A stretch of 64,000 nt of DNA from Ziziphus jujuba (GCF_031755915.1 NC_083382.1:9460001-9524000); one strand, 5' to 3'. Positions 36,544 through 51,700 are shown, numbered from the stretch's first letter. Program-made: numbers and translations. The notes: generated from the sequence alone by a model not told the origin.

Positions 36544-39214
36544 ATGGTTCGGAAGCATGGATGGCAACTACCTGCACATACCTTTCAGGTATGATTTTTT
36601 TGGGGACTTTGAGCTCATTTTCTTCTGAAAAGCATGAATTTAAGGTTTGCTTTTAACCAATTCATTTCCTCTGAGTAGGTTTTTCTGTGGAATGCTTCAA
36701 GTAGAATTTGATCCATGGTTTGTTTTGAATTTTTCCATTTTTGTGCGTTTGGAGCTCAATTAACTGTGAAAGTTTGGTTTTGTTTTTTGTTTTTTTGTTT
36801 TTTTGTTTTTTTTGGTTAAGCATAGCTGTTATAGTTTCTAATTATCTCCTTTTTTTTTTCTTTTTTTTTTTCTTTCTTTTTTCTTTTGGTTACACTCTAT
36901 TTGGTTGTCGAAAGTGAAAGCAGGAAAAATTTCTACAATGTCCACTTCTATGTTTGTTTAACCAATTTTTTGAACATTCAGTGTTTTTCTGTTTTTATTT
37001 TTTATTATTGTTTTTCTTTTATCCTATAGGTAGGGTCAGAATTGCTGGTTGTTCAGTTCTCTCAGCCTGTTTTAATCTTGAACTGTTCGTTGTACATTTC
37101 TGTCTTGTTCTTCTGAATGATGTTCACTTCTAGAAGAATACTGCAAAGTCTTTAATCTACAAAATATATGAACCATTTGTAAATACTGTTCACCATATCT
37201 GTAATGCTTGTCAATTTAGATAGGAGCAACCAGCATGCTACATCTTCCAATTTATCTTAGACTTCTTTTATAAATATGTTTTTCTTTTTGGTTTGGTTGA
37301 ATATATACACCAGTGAAATTTATAATTTGGTGACTGCATCACATGTATGGATCGGGCATGTAAAGAATCATTCTTGATCAATCATCCTTGCTGCGAGTAT
37401 TTTGGGCTCTTGGTTGACATTCAAAAAGTATATATAACATATATTTTGAAATTTCAGATTTTGCAATTCCATATCGAAATTATCTCCTAAGGTGGCATTT
37501 TGTTGACTGTGGAATATTTGATCATATGTGCAATCTAGATATATTCGTGAATTTTCTTAGTTATTGTATAATTAATTATAATCTAAAATTTGGCTTTCAT
37601 TTGCATAGGTTGTTGCAATTACTGTCTTCTGTTTGTTAGTGGTCGCATTTTATGCTTTCTTTGCTCCTTTCCTTGGAGGCCGAATCTGGGAGTATGTTCT
37701 GATTGGAAGTTATTCTCCTGTGGTACGTCTATTCATATATATCCGTCTATACATTTTCACTGCATATGTTGGTTTAACACTTGGAATGCAAAAATAAGGC
37801 ATATGTTCAATGTCTTCCCTAATTTTTGTCCTGTGATTGCAGGCACTCCTTGTTTTCTTCCTTTATGTTAGGTGTACTGCTATAAACCCTGCTGATCCTG
37901 GCATTATGTCTAAATTTGATAGTAGAGTAACAAATAAACATGACACTAATCATGGACTATCAGCAAAAGACTTGCCTAGAAAATTTGATGGAATCACCAA
38001 TGGCCATTCATCCCCGTCATCAGCTTCCAGAAGTTCTATAGCGGGAGCTAATTCTAGTAGGAAAGGTTCATTGGGAGAAGTTGGGGGTTTAGATATTCCA
38101 GTTGAGACCATAAGAAGAAAGTCTTCTTGTAGTTTTGGAGGAATCTTCTGTGCAATGTTTGTACATGAAGATTGCCGTAAACAGGATGAGGCAGCTGAGC
38201 AGCAGTTCAATGGTGATGCTTTGTTCTGTACATTATGCAATGCTGAGGTATTACATTATGTCAAGTTTGATGTCTATTACTTAAGTCATTCTGGGTGTAT
38301 TTGGTTCCCAATCCAAAATTAGTTATCATGTCATGTATAATAAAAAAATCTTAGATTCTTTGGGATTTGGAGTCTAAATTTTAATATTGTACCAGATTCT
38401 TATTGAACACTTGATTAAAATGTTGGAAAGAACTAGAATTTTAGAACTCAAAATAAATTGTAGATATGCTAATTTGGTTGGGCGATGGATCAGTTGTCCT
38501 TTATTTTAATTTCATCTTTACCTTTAGGTAGTTTTTAGGAACTATTTACTTTCAAACTAACATCCTTTATTGTGAATAGATATTTGGTTCAAAATAATTC
38601 TTTTATATCGTTATGTATATGTTCCCTGATACTGAGTTTCTGTTTCACTCTTCTCAGTAGGTACTATTTTTCCTGGGTTAGCCCATCTTTCTTCTTGATA
38701 ATTTAACAGTGCTTTCATTGCTTAACTCGTTCCCGGATTCTGAAGTGGTGGTTCTTTAGTTTTACAGGTTCAAATTGTCATATCAGCGCTGATCTTTTCA
38801 AATCTTTTGCAAGCTAATTGCTAACAAGGCTCTCTATCCAATAATCTACAAAATGTATTCTGTATTGCTGTGCTCCTTTCAAAGATACATCCCTTTCCTA
38901 GTTTCTGGTCTGCAATAACTGTGGCATCATACATAGCAAAATGTAACAATAGGCCATTTCTTAGAAAGTTGGTCATATGATTAGAGTATTAGAGTATATA
39001 GATAGCTTCATGATTCTTTTAACTTGTTAGAATGAATGCTTTTCATGTTGCAGGTTCGCAGGTTCAGTAAACATTGTAGAAGTTGTGATAAATGTGTGGA
39101 TGGTTTTGATCACCATTGCCGGGTATATCTTTCTGTTGCTTTGAGTGCTCTTTAAGAGCACAATCTGTTGAGTTATCCAGCAACTTGTTTTGTAGTTTTT
39201 GTATGTTGATGATA

Positions 39215-39248
<34 letters not shown>

Positions 39249-42220
39249 TCTTAACTTGGAAAGTAATCTTGTTGAATATTGCATGGCTGCAGTGGCTGAA
39301 CAATTGTGTGGGGTACAAAAATTATGTATCCTTTATCTGTCTCATGGCCATTAGTCTCCTTTGGGTATGTATTTCAGTCCATTAGTTTTCTGAACTGTAA
39401 ATCTTTTGATTACTGATGATGCTTCTTGTTTCTCTCCTCCTGTCTGTTAGCTTGTTATTGAAGCTGGAGTTGGTATTTCAGTCTTAGTACGTTGCTTTGT
39501 CAATAAGAAAAGCATGGAGGCTGAAATTATTGATAGACTTGGAAATGGTTTCACTCGTCCTCCATTTGCTACTGTTGTGGTACATATTCTTTGGGTGTCC
39601 ACTTTTCAAGACTGATTTCAAATGTATTCTTCTGCTAAGTTTGGGTTCATTTTCTGTAGGCTGTATGCACTGCAGTTTCCATGCTTGCTTGTGTACCTTT
39701 AGGGGAACTTTTCTTTTTCCACATGATACTGATACGGAAGGTCAGTTGCCAAGAAACTCTGGAAGTAATTTCAATTTCCACAGCATTATGTTAGTCAAAG
39801 GGCGGTTATAGGGAATGATCTTATGCCTTAGAACTAATAATCATGCTACCATTCTGACGATGGAAATGATAATCAGATAGGAAAACATGAGGTTATCAGA
39901 ATGCTAGAGGCATTTTAACTTGTAAAATATATGTAACTCATATTGTTTCCTTTTCTTATCTTAAAATAGGGTATTACAACATATGAATATGTTGTGGCAA
40001 TGAGAGCCATGAGTGAGGCTCCTGCAGGAGCAGCTTTGGATGAGGAACTACCAAATATTTTGTACTCTCCTTCAGGGTCTGCCACAACAGGCTTGAGTGG
40101 TGGAAGTTCTCTGGGTTTGCAGTACAAGGGGGCATGGTGTACCCCTCCTCGAGTGTTTGTAGATTATCAGGTAATTTATTGCATCTTTAACTCTTGATAT
40201 CTATATATTATTTTAAGTAAAGCCTAAACCAATCGATGGTGTAGGCTCCAAGCTTAAAATTTTTCTTACCTGCATTTTACAATATACTATACCTTGAATA
40301 CAGGCTAAATGATTATTTTCATTGTACATGTGTTGAACAGTTTTGATTATTTGGTCCTATAGAAATCTTCTAACGTCATATTAGCAAGTGGTTTCATGAT
40401 AGTGTATGTCTTTGCTCTTACTTGATACACCTTAAATTTGATTAATTTTCCTTGGTTCACCATCCTATCTATTGCTTTTTTAACAAATTTTATATGTACC
40501 ACATAAACACTGAGTTAGTGAACTTCAATGTATATGTTTGTCCATAGTTGTATGTCTGACACAGCTTCGAGTTTTCTTTTTGACTTGTAAGTTTCACAAT
40601 ATGTCTTGGATTGGTTTTAGGATTCTCAGTTGTTCTTCTATCATTCTGAAAGACCGAAGACCATGAGTTTTGAATGCCTGTTCTTCATTCTTGATATGTT
40701 TAAAACATTTCAACTGGTCTATGACATGTTTTGATATATTTATATTGTGCAAAGTTAGATAATAATTCAAATAAATAATAGGACTTTGAACCGTTATATC
40801 AGTGTACTAATTCAAAGCAACTTTGAAGTCCTATCTTTCTGTATAAGAATGATGGTTATTATTTGTTTCAATTTTGTACTGATGTATTGAAACCATCCAT
40901 TTTTATGTTGTCCTTTTTGCACTATCTATTCCCTTTATATTTTATAAGCATGGTGATGCATTTGAAAATGGGTGCATGAATGGTCCCTCCCATATCTATG
41001 CTTATGGTATTTGTTTTAATTTGATTTTGCTTATATTTTCTCTGGAAGATGGGAAAGCTATAGCTGTATTGATAATTGTTGAAGCATAAGCCAATTGATG
41101 GGAAGTTGTTTTAAACATGGTGTAATAGGATGAAGTTGTGCCCCATTTGGAGCCAGGAATGGTCCCATCAACTGTTGATCCTGATGCGACTGAAAATGCA
41201 GAAAGAGGGCAAAAGTTATCCAAAAGGGCTGTTCGTATTAGTGCTTGGAAGCTTGCAAAGTTGGATTCCAGTGAGGCCGTGAGAGCAGCAGCCAAAGCCA
41301 GGGCATCATCTTCTGTTCTGCGGCCACTAGATAATCGACGGATGCCCGATACCGAATATAGCTCCAGTGGCAACATGAGTGTCAGAAGTAGTGTAAGCAC
41401 TGATGCAGGAGCAAATAAAGAGATCAAGAATGAACTGAGGTTATCTCCATTGAGAAATTCGTTTGCTCCAAGTCAAGGTAGTAGGGATGAATACGAAACT
41501 GGGACACAGAGCATGAGCAGCTTTAGCAGTCCTAGTCATGTTCATGAAGCAGTCACACTTAGCCCTCTACCACAGGGTTCTGGTTTGGGTCGATTCAGTA
41601 TGGCTCCTTCAGTCCCCAACATTGTTCCAGATCGCCCATTAACTTCTAAGGCAACTTTCCCTAATGTTAATGTTAACCATCCGGTGTTGCAACCTGTGGG
41701 ATTTGATGAAAAGATAATGCAAAGGGCTAGTAGTACTGATCCATTATTGCTTTCAGCTCCAGCTACCTCTCTTCTCAGAGATGTCAGAAGGACATCTGTC
41801 GTTTGGGACCAAGAAGCTGGAAGATATGTCTCAGTTCCTGTATCAGCTTCAGAAGCTCAGACCAGATCATCCATGCAAACAGGACTCCCAAATCCTAACG
41901 CAGAAACAAGCAGTTACAGCAGAAAGCCAGCTGTTCCACCACAAGAATCTTCATCTTCTGCGGTGAAAGTTCCTGTACAAGGAGAGAAACTGATGTACAC
42001 TGGAGACTCCATATTCTTTGGCGGTCCACTTTTGAGTGTCCCTGTTAGGGATGGTCTGAAAAATGAAAGGGGTTTGGGTTCAAGAGAGGGGCAAGAGAGG
42101 GTGACACTGAACTTGCCTCGGGAATCTAGATTCAAACGAGACTCTGTCTCAAACCAGCTTCCTGTGTTTGTTCCAGGGGGTTTTCAGCATAACCCACTAT
42201 CTGGATCAGGTTTAAGATAG
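36544..42220 (+). CDS. DHHC-type protein S-acyltransferase (palmitoyltransferase, PAT)
   Basis: Nine exons join to 735 aa: 36544-36588, 37609-37722, 37843-38247, 39054-39122, 39293-39364, 39451-39579, 39660-39740, 39970-40170, 41129-42220; all are phase 0. The start [15 protein letters not shown] is typical of this plant subgroup. Two hydrophobic segments (exon 2 and the start of exon 3) are followed by the DPG motif, a Ser-rich cytosolic loop and the cysteine-rich domain CTLCNAEV...HCRSCDKC...DHHC, which is split by introns after exons 3 and 4. Two more membrane segments (exons 5-7), the TTxE motif (TTYE, exon 8) and a long Ser-rich tail follow. The enzyme transfers palmitate to protein cysteines through the DHHC cysteine at a membrane. 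It matches the type of Arabidopsis At3g22180/At4g15080, which neighbour FHY3 and FAR1. Confidence 0.95.
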
Positions 42221-45200
42221 TTCTAATCCTATGATTTGAAGTTCTAACGGAACATTTGTACAATTGCTCCTCCTATCTGCACGTCGATTAAGAGGAGGGT
42301 AATGGAAGTTTAAGACCTTAATGGAGCTCCTCTTTGGTTCCTGCAACCTGGCTGTTTGTAACTGTTGGAAAACACAACTTTCACACGGTTCATGCAGTTC
42401 CTCTTGAATGAATTTCTGATTTAACACTGCGGCTTTAGGTGAGCTTTGTAAATGAGATCAGCTCAAGAATTCTTTATCAAGCTCTTGGAATAGTGTAGCT
42501 AAGGATTTGGCCTCGTAATCATGAGTTTGAAGATTTTAGGATCCAAGTTTGTATCCGTTGTTTTAGAGTTGAATCCTGTGGATATGATTTTATTTTATTT
42601 TTTTAAAATCTATTTTAGTCAAAATTTGATTCAAACCAAATTCTGCTCTATTATTTATAAATATGTGGAAACGAAAAATCGATGGGAATGAAGGCCATAA
42701 CACTTTGTAAAACTGTCCAAAAAAACAAAAAAGTTAATTATGCTCTACTACCCTCTTACTTAGGGAATGTGACAATTATGGCCCTCATTTTTTAAACTCG
42801 TTACATGGAGCTCTTCATTTTAGATTTGTTACAAATTGGACCATATTTGATTTTTAACTAACCTTTATTCTATTGAACACAGATATCAAAATGCAAATTT
42901 TTTTTAATAAAAAAATTAGTGTTGAAATGCAAAATTTCTAAAGTATATTAAATGTATTTGGCCTAATTTATCGAACATTAAAGGCTTAATGCAGTGAATT
43001 TCAAAACTAAAAATCGAAATTGCAACATTCTCAAACTAAAAGTAGCCAAATCCAATTTACTTAGAAAAGACAAATAGATATGAACAACAATTTATCCTTG
43101 AACTACTACTTTCTCTGAACTACTGATTTTCAGTTAAAGAACTCTAATTGACACCAGACGTTTGAATAAGCAACAGGAATTGGGACCAAAGGGGTCGAAG
43201 TGTAAAATACCTAAAAGTTCAATGACAAATTGTTATTTATTCTTCTTATGGACTAAATTTCTTGCTTAAATCATCATATCAGGAGAAAATGATGTATTCT
43301 ACGAACCCTTTACCTTTAAATATTCTTATCAATTAAATGGAATTTCCAGGTAAGAATAAAATAACAAGACGGATTTGACAGTAAAATAATAATTCATAAT
43401 GTGGAAATATGTCAACACATTTATTTTTCAATTATCCTATCATAATGTGGATTGTGGAGATGTTCATTGCAAAAATACAATTTATTTAATTTCACCCCAA
43501 AAAAAAAAAACAATTTATTTAAAGAGATATCTAACAACACCAAAAGGTATATTATTATTATTATTATTTTTTTGAATGAATTATTATTATTATTATTATT
43601 ATTATTTTGAGATAATAATATAAGAATTAAATATGATGAAGTAAATACCAAAAACGCATAAAGTCAGTTACGCAATTAATAACCGCGGAATTTGTTCTTT
43701 GGCACGTATTGTTTATTTGTGCAAAATGGTCATTTCGTAGAAACACTGGTGACGTGGAGATAAGTTTTCTTTTTTATCACACGTGGAGATAAGGTTGATG
43801 AGAATATTTTGGTAATTTAAAGAATCTTTGATGGCAAGTTGCTTATTTATTTGTCCCATTATTAAGGATAATATTTATTTATATCAATAAGATAGTATGA
43901 GGAATTTTCTTTTAACAGCAATTACTTGCTCTAATAATTAATTTTAAAGCAACTTTTTTTTTTAATTAATTATTTTTTTATTCTCGCATGATAAATCTGT
44001 TGGTTTACCTTTTGTAAACGCCGGGCATATTTTAATTGTGTTTTTTCTTCTTAAAAAAAAATGGCACAGAAAAAAAAAATGACGGTCCATGATCTTTTTC
44101 GTGACAAAATTAAAATTAAGTTGTTTGAACATTTAATATTATTAAAAAAAAAACAATTTGTTTTTTGAGTTTTTTTAAAAAACCAATTGATAATATAATT
44201 TTTTTTTTTAAGATTATGAATGAATTAGAATGTTAAATTATAAGACTATAAGATAATAAAAGGATTTTTTAAAACAACTTTTTAAAATTAATTAATTATT
44301 TTTAATTCTTGCATTAAGTGACAAATCTGTTGTTTACCTTTATCAAGGCGGTGCGTATTGTAATTGTGTTTTTCTTCTGAAGAAAATGACGGTCCATAAT
44401 CTCGTTCATGACAATATTCAAATGAATGAAGTTATTTAAACATTTAATGTTATTAAAAAAAAAAAGCTGTTTTTTATTTTTTTTTCTTAAAAAGCAATTG
44501 ATTATATATATATATATATGTTTCTTTTTGGGATTATGAAAGAATTAGAACATTAAATTATTAATTATATCCTTACTTAAAAATTATTAATTACATTGAC
44601 ATAGATTAGTGTAACGATAATCCAGTAATAAAGTTGGAATCTTCCACTTTATATATAAAATCACAATAAATAAAATAAAAGAAAAGAATGTAGGTTAGTA
44701 TACAATTTGGATTCCACCATTGACTATTAGCTTATGTTAAAAAATATTATCTAGATTCTTTCCATGTTCCATGTATTTTCACATTTTGTTTGAATATCCA
44801 ACTTTTAACTTTTTGGGTAATCATTAGAGATATCATACGGTTTGCTTTGCAAAAAAAATTATTATTATTATTATTTTTTTTGGGTGAATTGTTATGCAAA
44901 AGAAAGTTGAGTATGTATTTAAGCTGTCAAAAATAATTTTTATTTTCATAGTTTTACCCTTTTTTTTTTTTTTTTTTTGGGGGGGGATTCTTTGATTTAG
45001 AATTTTTTAAAAAATTGTATTTGGAAATGTTTTGACCAAAGTGAGTTGAAACGGGAGGAACATGGTAAAAGCTGGCAAATTGACAAGGTTTGGCCCAATT
45101 GGTTAGGAGTTACCGCTTAGCAATTGTCTTCTTCCAGAAGAAAACAATAATTCAGGAATCGGACACAAAAGGGTATTCCACTAACTTCAGTCTTTTTCTG

Positions 45201-45258
45201 TTTAAATACAAGACTTCCCCAGTTCTTGCTTTGCAGTGCAAATCAAGAAAAGAAAAAA
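42221..45258. other. Intergenic region between the DHHC gene and GABA transaminase 1
   Basis: Apart from the DHHC 3'UTR, no exon is supported. It contains ATT repeats (43550-43607), a diverged direct duplication (annotated separately) and a T19-G8 tract at 44960-44986. DNA near 42720-42880 resembles common plant intergenic repeats, with no family assigned. The GABA transaminase leader probably starts near 45200. Confidence 0.55.
43946..44575. repeat. Diverged head-to-tail duplication, about 300 bp units
   Basis: Unit A (about 43946-44262) and unit B (about 44271-44575) share a series of blocks in the same order: aattaattatt, acaaatctgttg/ataaatctgttg, gacggtccat, aacatttaat followed by an A-run, aattgat, and gattatgaa with gaattagaa. 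Between the blocks they differ by indels and base changes, so the duplication is old. No coding capacity is seen. Confidence 0.7.
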
Positions 45259-45719
45259 ATGGGTATCAATCGTCTCCTTCGATCAAGTCTCAGAACACAG
45301 GTAACATTATCTGCTAAAAACAAAATAAAAACCCATTTTGTTTTTATTGGAATTTCATCTTATTCATGTGTTTTCTCAGTGATTTCTTTAGTTTTTGGTA
45401 TGTAAAAGAAAGTTTGGATATTTTTGTTGCTGTGGATGATTCATGCAGTTCATCATTCTGAGACTTATGCTAAACAGTGATTTTGTTTTCTTTGATCACT
45501 CTTTTGAGACTTTTCCAAGTTAAAAGACTGTTACTTTTCAGAGAAAATGTAGGGAAAGATAAGGATTTAATTAATAATTTGACATTTCTTTCCGTTACTG
45601 ACTGATTTCTCGAAAACTACTTTTAGCTTCCTTTTTTTAATTTTTTATAATTTTTTTTATGGTTTATGTTTTGCTTTATTAGTTTTATTTGGATGCTTTT
45701 CTTTAATTTAATCACAAAT

Positions 45720-45754
<35 letters not shown>

Positions 45755-48700
45755 ATATTTATTTATTTTATTTTATTATTATTATTATTTTTGCTCTGTT
45801 TAATCTTTTAAATACGTTTGTCAGATAAATTGTTGTTTTCATGATTCTTTAATCCACCTACTATACTGAGAAAAATATCCCTTACTTTCATTTAGCTAGT
45901 ACAATATATGCCTTTTGTATTACTCCCTTGATACATAATGATCTACATTTGCTTTTTGCTTTTTTTGGGTCAGCAAGGGACCATTTGGTTGCTAAGCGTA
46001 CCCTGGGAAAGAAAAGATATAAACTTTTTATACTTCAGTATTAGCTTCTTCAAAACCATAATAATACTTGTGAAGTCTAATATCATTTGTTCTCGCTTAG
46101 TTGCTTCATCAATGCTGAGGGTTGGCCTTCTCATTCGATTTGTTTTCTTCAAATAACCATACTGCTTAAAATTAGAAATTTTGTAGACAACTGCTTCTGC
46201 AAAATACATGCAAGTTGCAACTACTGTATTTCACCTTCTTAGATAGATATATGCATGGAAACTGTACATAGTTTTAAGTTATGTCTATCCCAGAAGCTAT
46301 AGCTAATAGGAAGTGGACCCAATAATCATGTGTAAACCTGCCCATATAAGGGCCTTACACGTGCCAAAGAATTACTTGATGCAAATGAAGGTATAGATTT
46401 GGACAATTTTGGTACTTAGAACAATTAGTTAATGCAAATGCAAATGGGGATACCAGGGTTTGAAAACAGGACTTACGGCCACCAAAGCTTTAATACCATG
46501 TTAAATTGTCATTTATCCCAAAGGCTATAGCTAAAAGGATTATAGGACGTGTGCTCAATAATGCCTAACAAACATAATTTCAATACATAGTGTGAGGTGA
46601 CTATCATTTGTTTTGAGTGGATCTCTACATACACATATGGTAAAAAATTAACAATGGGATTATGAAAATTGATGTTGATCTATTTCAATAGCCAGGGGTA
46701 GCCTTGCATTCATGACAATATTTTGTGCAAGTGATATTATCCGTTTGTGCGCATTTATTAATGGAGCGATTTATAAAGACGGCTAAGCAAAATCTTTTTA
46801 TTTTTCCCAGTATGCTTCACTGTTGGTTATCTATGCGTTCTTATCTCCAAAATATTCTGATTTTTGTACTTAATTTGCAGCTTGGTTCATATATGAAAAA
46901 TGTTACTGCTACTAGAGTTCTACAGGATCATACTCTTAAGGTTTCTGTAATTGCCAGACATCATAGCACAGAAGCACAGAAGGAAGATTCAGTGACTAAT
47001 CTGAATGATAGTCAAGGGTAAATGGTTTTTTATTTTTTATTCCTCTATATATAATTTTCTACTTCTTGAGTTCTTTTATTCTCTGTTTTTGTGCTTATTT
47101 TTTGTATGTGACCTTTAATATTGTTATGTCCATTGTTGCATATGTTTGTCTAGTAGCCTGTATGTGTGTATTTGTGTACACTTGAGAATCTGAACCTACA
47201 TGTGCTTTGTTACAATGCCTCTTGGTTTTGTCAGGTTTAAGGGGCATGATATGCTCGCACCTTTCACAGCTGGGTGGCAGACTAATGACTTGCATCCTTT
47301 GGTTATAGAAAAATCTGAGGTGAACTTCTTAAATTTCGGCCAATAATCGTAATATTTCCTAGTCTTGTATCCTTTCTTGGCCTAACATTTCTTACTTGTA
47401 TCAAAAGTAATTCTGGGTTCTAGTGAAACTATGAACGTATCTGCTCTTTTTTCTTTTCAGTGTTGGTTGGGCTATTAACAATATAACTTACTTGATTAAT
47501 GGTCTCAGGGTTCCTATGTTTACGATTGCAATGGGAAAAAGTATCTTGATGCCCTTGCTGGTCTTTGGTGCACAGCATTAGGTATCAGTATCCGTATTAT
47601 GTTTTATATTGTTATTCTTTGACATAAAAACTTCTATGTTTCCCATTAAGTTTGATGTCTCTTCTGGAATATTAATTCCATCAAATATGATGTCATCTCT
47701 GATGCCAAGACATTCATATTTACACTTAAAATGCATGTGCTTGCTTGTACATCTGATTTTAATTGCCGAAAACTTATGTTCAAAAATTTTCAGGTGGAAA
47801 TGAACCTCGACTTGTGGCTGCGGCAACCTCACAACTGAACACCTTGCCATTTTACCACTCCTTTTGGAATCGTACCACAAAACCTTCTCTGGTATTCATA
47901 CATTTTCTTGGTTACCAGTCATCATAAATAAATTTGGGATTCTGTCTTCAAAATTTGTTGTTACTTAGTTTCAAATTCTTCTATAATTTAGAAGTTTTAT
48001 TGAACTCTTCTATAATTTAGAAGTTTTATTGAACTTTGTACTGCTTAAACATCTATTTTTTTATCACTATAAACTGCTGCAAGATAGTTGAAGGCTACTA
48101 TTTTGGAGATTCTATCTCATGATATATATATTTTTTTTGGTAATATATCTTATGATGTTTAGTTATTAATTCATCTCACAGGATCTAGCAAAGGATCTTT
48201 TAGAAAGTTTTACTGCCAGCAAGATGGCGAAAGCATTTTTTACAAATAGTGGTTCAGAAGCCAATGACACACAGGTCTGCTAGTTTATATGACCATTTTG
48301 ATTGCATTGTGTGTTTGTCCGTGATATCAAAGATTTGACATTTACACTGTTCTACATGCAATTTCATGAAATTAATTCATGTTGCATTTGAATCTGAGCT
48401 CCCCATGGAAACTAATTTATTGTCTATTACAAATTATGGGAGGACAACAAAAAGTTAATTAAAGGAATTCTTAGCTTTTGAGCTAGCCTATTAATTAAAT
48501 TACAAATCATACTTATTCTGTTTGATTCAAACATGTGGATGATAAATGAACATCAACCAAAGAATACCAAAACTCATGTCTCAAAGATCCCTTAATTTTT
48601 GATGCACCAAGTTCAATGGTTCTGGATCTCAACTTACCTCCAGTTTTTTTTGAATGTTTGGGAAATGATTTAAACTAGCAAAAACCAAAATTTTGTGGTG

Positions 48701-51700
48701 GATGATATGCTGTTTATGTAAAATGTTGACAAGTATAGATGACATCTTTGTAAATAAATTTGCTTGTAGGTGAAGCTGGTCTGGTACTATAATAATGCAC
48801 TTGGACGACCTAATAAAAAGAAATTTATAGCTCGAGCAAAATCGTATTCTCTATTGCTCTACTGAAGTTTTCTCTTTGTTTTTTGTTTTCCTTGTCATCA
48901 TGCCCCAGTCACTGATCATATCTTTGTTCTCTTACAGTTACCATGGTTCAACATTGATATCTGCCAGTCTTTCTGGGTAGGATAAATTTACAAGCACAAT
49001 TATCATGAAAGCATCACCTTTTCAGTCCATTAACTAGGAAACTTTTGTGACAGGCTCCCAGCTTTGCATCAAAATTTTGATTTGCCAGCGCCATTTGTAC
49101 TGCACACAGACTGCCCTCATTACTGGCGTTTTCATCTTCCAGGTAGTTATTTACTCAATTTACTGGTCTAATCCTAATGATTTTTTGTTATTATTTTGTC
49201 TGGTCTATATTCATCATTTAACATGGTAATGGATTTGTCAGGTGAGACAGAGGAGGAGTTCTCCACCAGATTGGCCAATAATTTAGAGAATCTTATCCTC
49301 AAAGAGGGACCAGAGACGGTAAATTTCGTAGCATCACCTAAATACTATGGTAGACTATTCTGTTACTTGAAGGATGGTTTGTTATAATTTCCTAATTTTG
49401 GAAATCTTATTCTCAGATTGCTGCATTCATTGCCGAACCTGTCATGGGGGCAGGAGGTGTCATACCTCCCCCTGCAGCTTATTTTGATAAGGTATGTCCT
49501 TTGGACCTTTTGCTCTTTCTTTTTCATTTGTTTTTTCTATGTGTGGGTGGGTGGATTAATCAGGAATTGGTTGTTAAAATTCTTGCTTTCTTCATACTCA
49601 TTTAACCACCTTTATTTGGTCTGCAAGAGGAAATTTCCTATGTCAAGGCTTGCGGGCCAGTATTAGATCCGTTGCATATAAATTAGAAGCTTAAATGTAC
49701 TTAATCAAAAATATTGTTTCTCTGGGTAGTTAGACCTTTTCTATGTACAAGTCAGTTGGATACCACTCAAATAGAAAGTTCACAATTTGGCAATTGAGAA
49801 CCTGACATGGTATGAAAATTAGAACCCCTGTGTGTGGATCTGGATACTGGAATGGAAACAAACATATGATTTGTGTCCCTGTTATAACTGGTTTGTCCTG
49901 GGATTGAGCCATCGCTAGAATAAACAAAACAGTAATCAATTAGTAAATAGTCTTCTTCCGTGACATAAGTGATAAAGACATTTGTAAATTCTGGAAAATT
50001 TCAACTTTACACTGATTTTAATTCTGTACCGCTGAGGAATTTCTGTTTTAAATATCTACGCGTGCTTGAATATCAAATAGCTAGGAAAGTCATTGGCATT
50101 GAACCAGTACTTGGGATCATAACTTGCTGCTCCAAGGGTGCGTGAGTTTTGTTGCCTTAGCCCAAAAACAAAGTTTTTTCATCTACTATTTGTATAATGG
50201 GGCTTCATCATGCTCTCTGAAAAAGAGACACCAATCTGAAATAACCAAGATATGCTCATATTCAAATAATGTGCACTTTGTTTGAGCGTGCCCATGGATG
50301 TAACATACTACTTGATCCTTTTGGATTATTGGCTTTCTCACTGTGCAGTATTGTAAATATATCTCTCCTTTTGCTCTTTTTTTCTCTCTTTTCAACTTTC
50401 CACTTGCCCCCAGAGAGAAATATACACTAAGTTTATTTTCATACTCAATGCAGATTCAACCTATATTGAAGAAATATGACATACTTTTTATTGCGGATGA
50501 GGTACTTGGTGCTCGTACATATCTACTTTTATGATATGCGTACCCTCTTTACTTGTGTTTCTTAAGTCTGGGCTTTTATTTCTTCATTTAATTTTCATGT
50601 TAAGGTAATCTGTGCATTTGGAAGGCTTGGGACAATGTATGGGTGTGACAAATACAACATAAAACCAGACCTTGTGTCCATGGCTAAGGTAAAGTAAGGT
50701 TCAATCCAAACAAAGAGAAAATTCACAGACAATATATACCATTCACGTTTTTCTTGGTTTTGGACTTTCAGGCGCTTTCTTCTGGGTATTTACCCATTGG
50801 AGCTGTTCTTGTGAGCCCTGAAATTACAGAGGTTATATACTCCCAAAGCAATAAGCTTGGTATGTCAAGGAACCCATCTATTACTGTTAGTATCTTTCAC
50901 TGTTGTTATCATCAATTGCTTTGCCTAATTTTATTTGCTCCAGGTACATTTTCTCATGGATTTACTTATTCGGGGCATCCTGTATCCTGTGCAGTTGCAA
51001 TTGAAGCACTAAAGATCTACAAGTTCGTTCCATTACAAATTATCTGTTTAAACTAAATATATAGATTCCAAGGATTCAACATAATCTAAGTATACAACAA
51101 GTAGTGAAGCACTAGCCTTGTTTCGGTTTCTAATAACATAATCTTTGATGTGAATCCTGTTGGATGTCTGAGGCAAAAAGCTAATATGAGCGAACAATTT
51201 GAAACTATTCTTTCTACTTGTGTCTTTTTATTGTCTGGTATTTCAGTTGATATTCCTTAAAAATATGTTTCAAAAAGGTGATTTGATTCACCTTTTGGTG
51301 AACACATTTTACCATTAAGAGGCCCTCCAATTGGTGGTCATGTCTTATGATAATAGATTAACATAAGTGAGCTTATATAGCTTCATGTCTGTGCGGTGCA
51401 GTGTGCTCGATTTATAGTTCCTCATGTATCTGATTTGAGCTGTTTTATAATCTTTGCAGGGAAAGAAATATTGTGGAACAAGTAAAGAGCATTTCACCTA
51501 GGTTTCAAGATGGTTTAAAAGCCTTTGCTGACAGTCCCATTATAGGGGAGGTAAATCTTGTTTCTTGAGTTTTCACGTTTTGGTTGTTGAGATAATACAT
51601 ACATGATGCAGAGACATTTTTATCTAATTAATGTGGTTCAGATACGTGGTACCGGCTTGATCCTTGGTACGGAATTTTCAGATAACAAGTCACCTAATGA

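Noticed and set aside
41002..41427. 141-codon open frame on the minus strand
   Set aside because: It overlaps the last DHHC exon in antisense and shows no recognisable domain.
45083..45110. A-box-like tggcccaattggttagg, suggesting a tRNA gene or SINE
   Set aside because: No B-box follows at the right distance and no cloverleaf can be folded.
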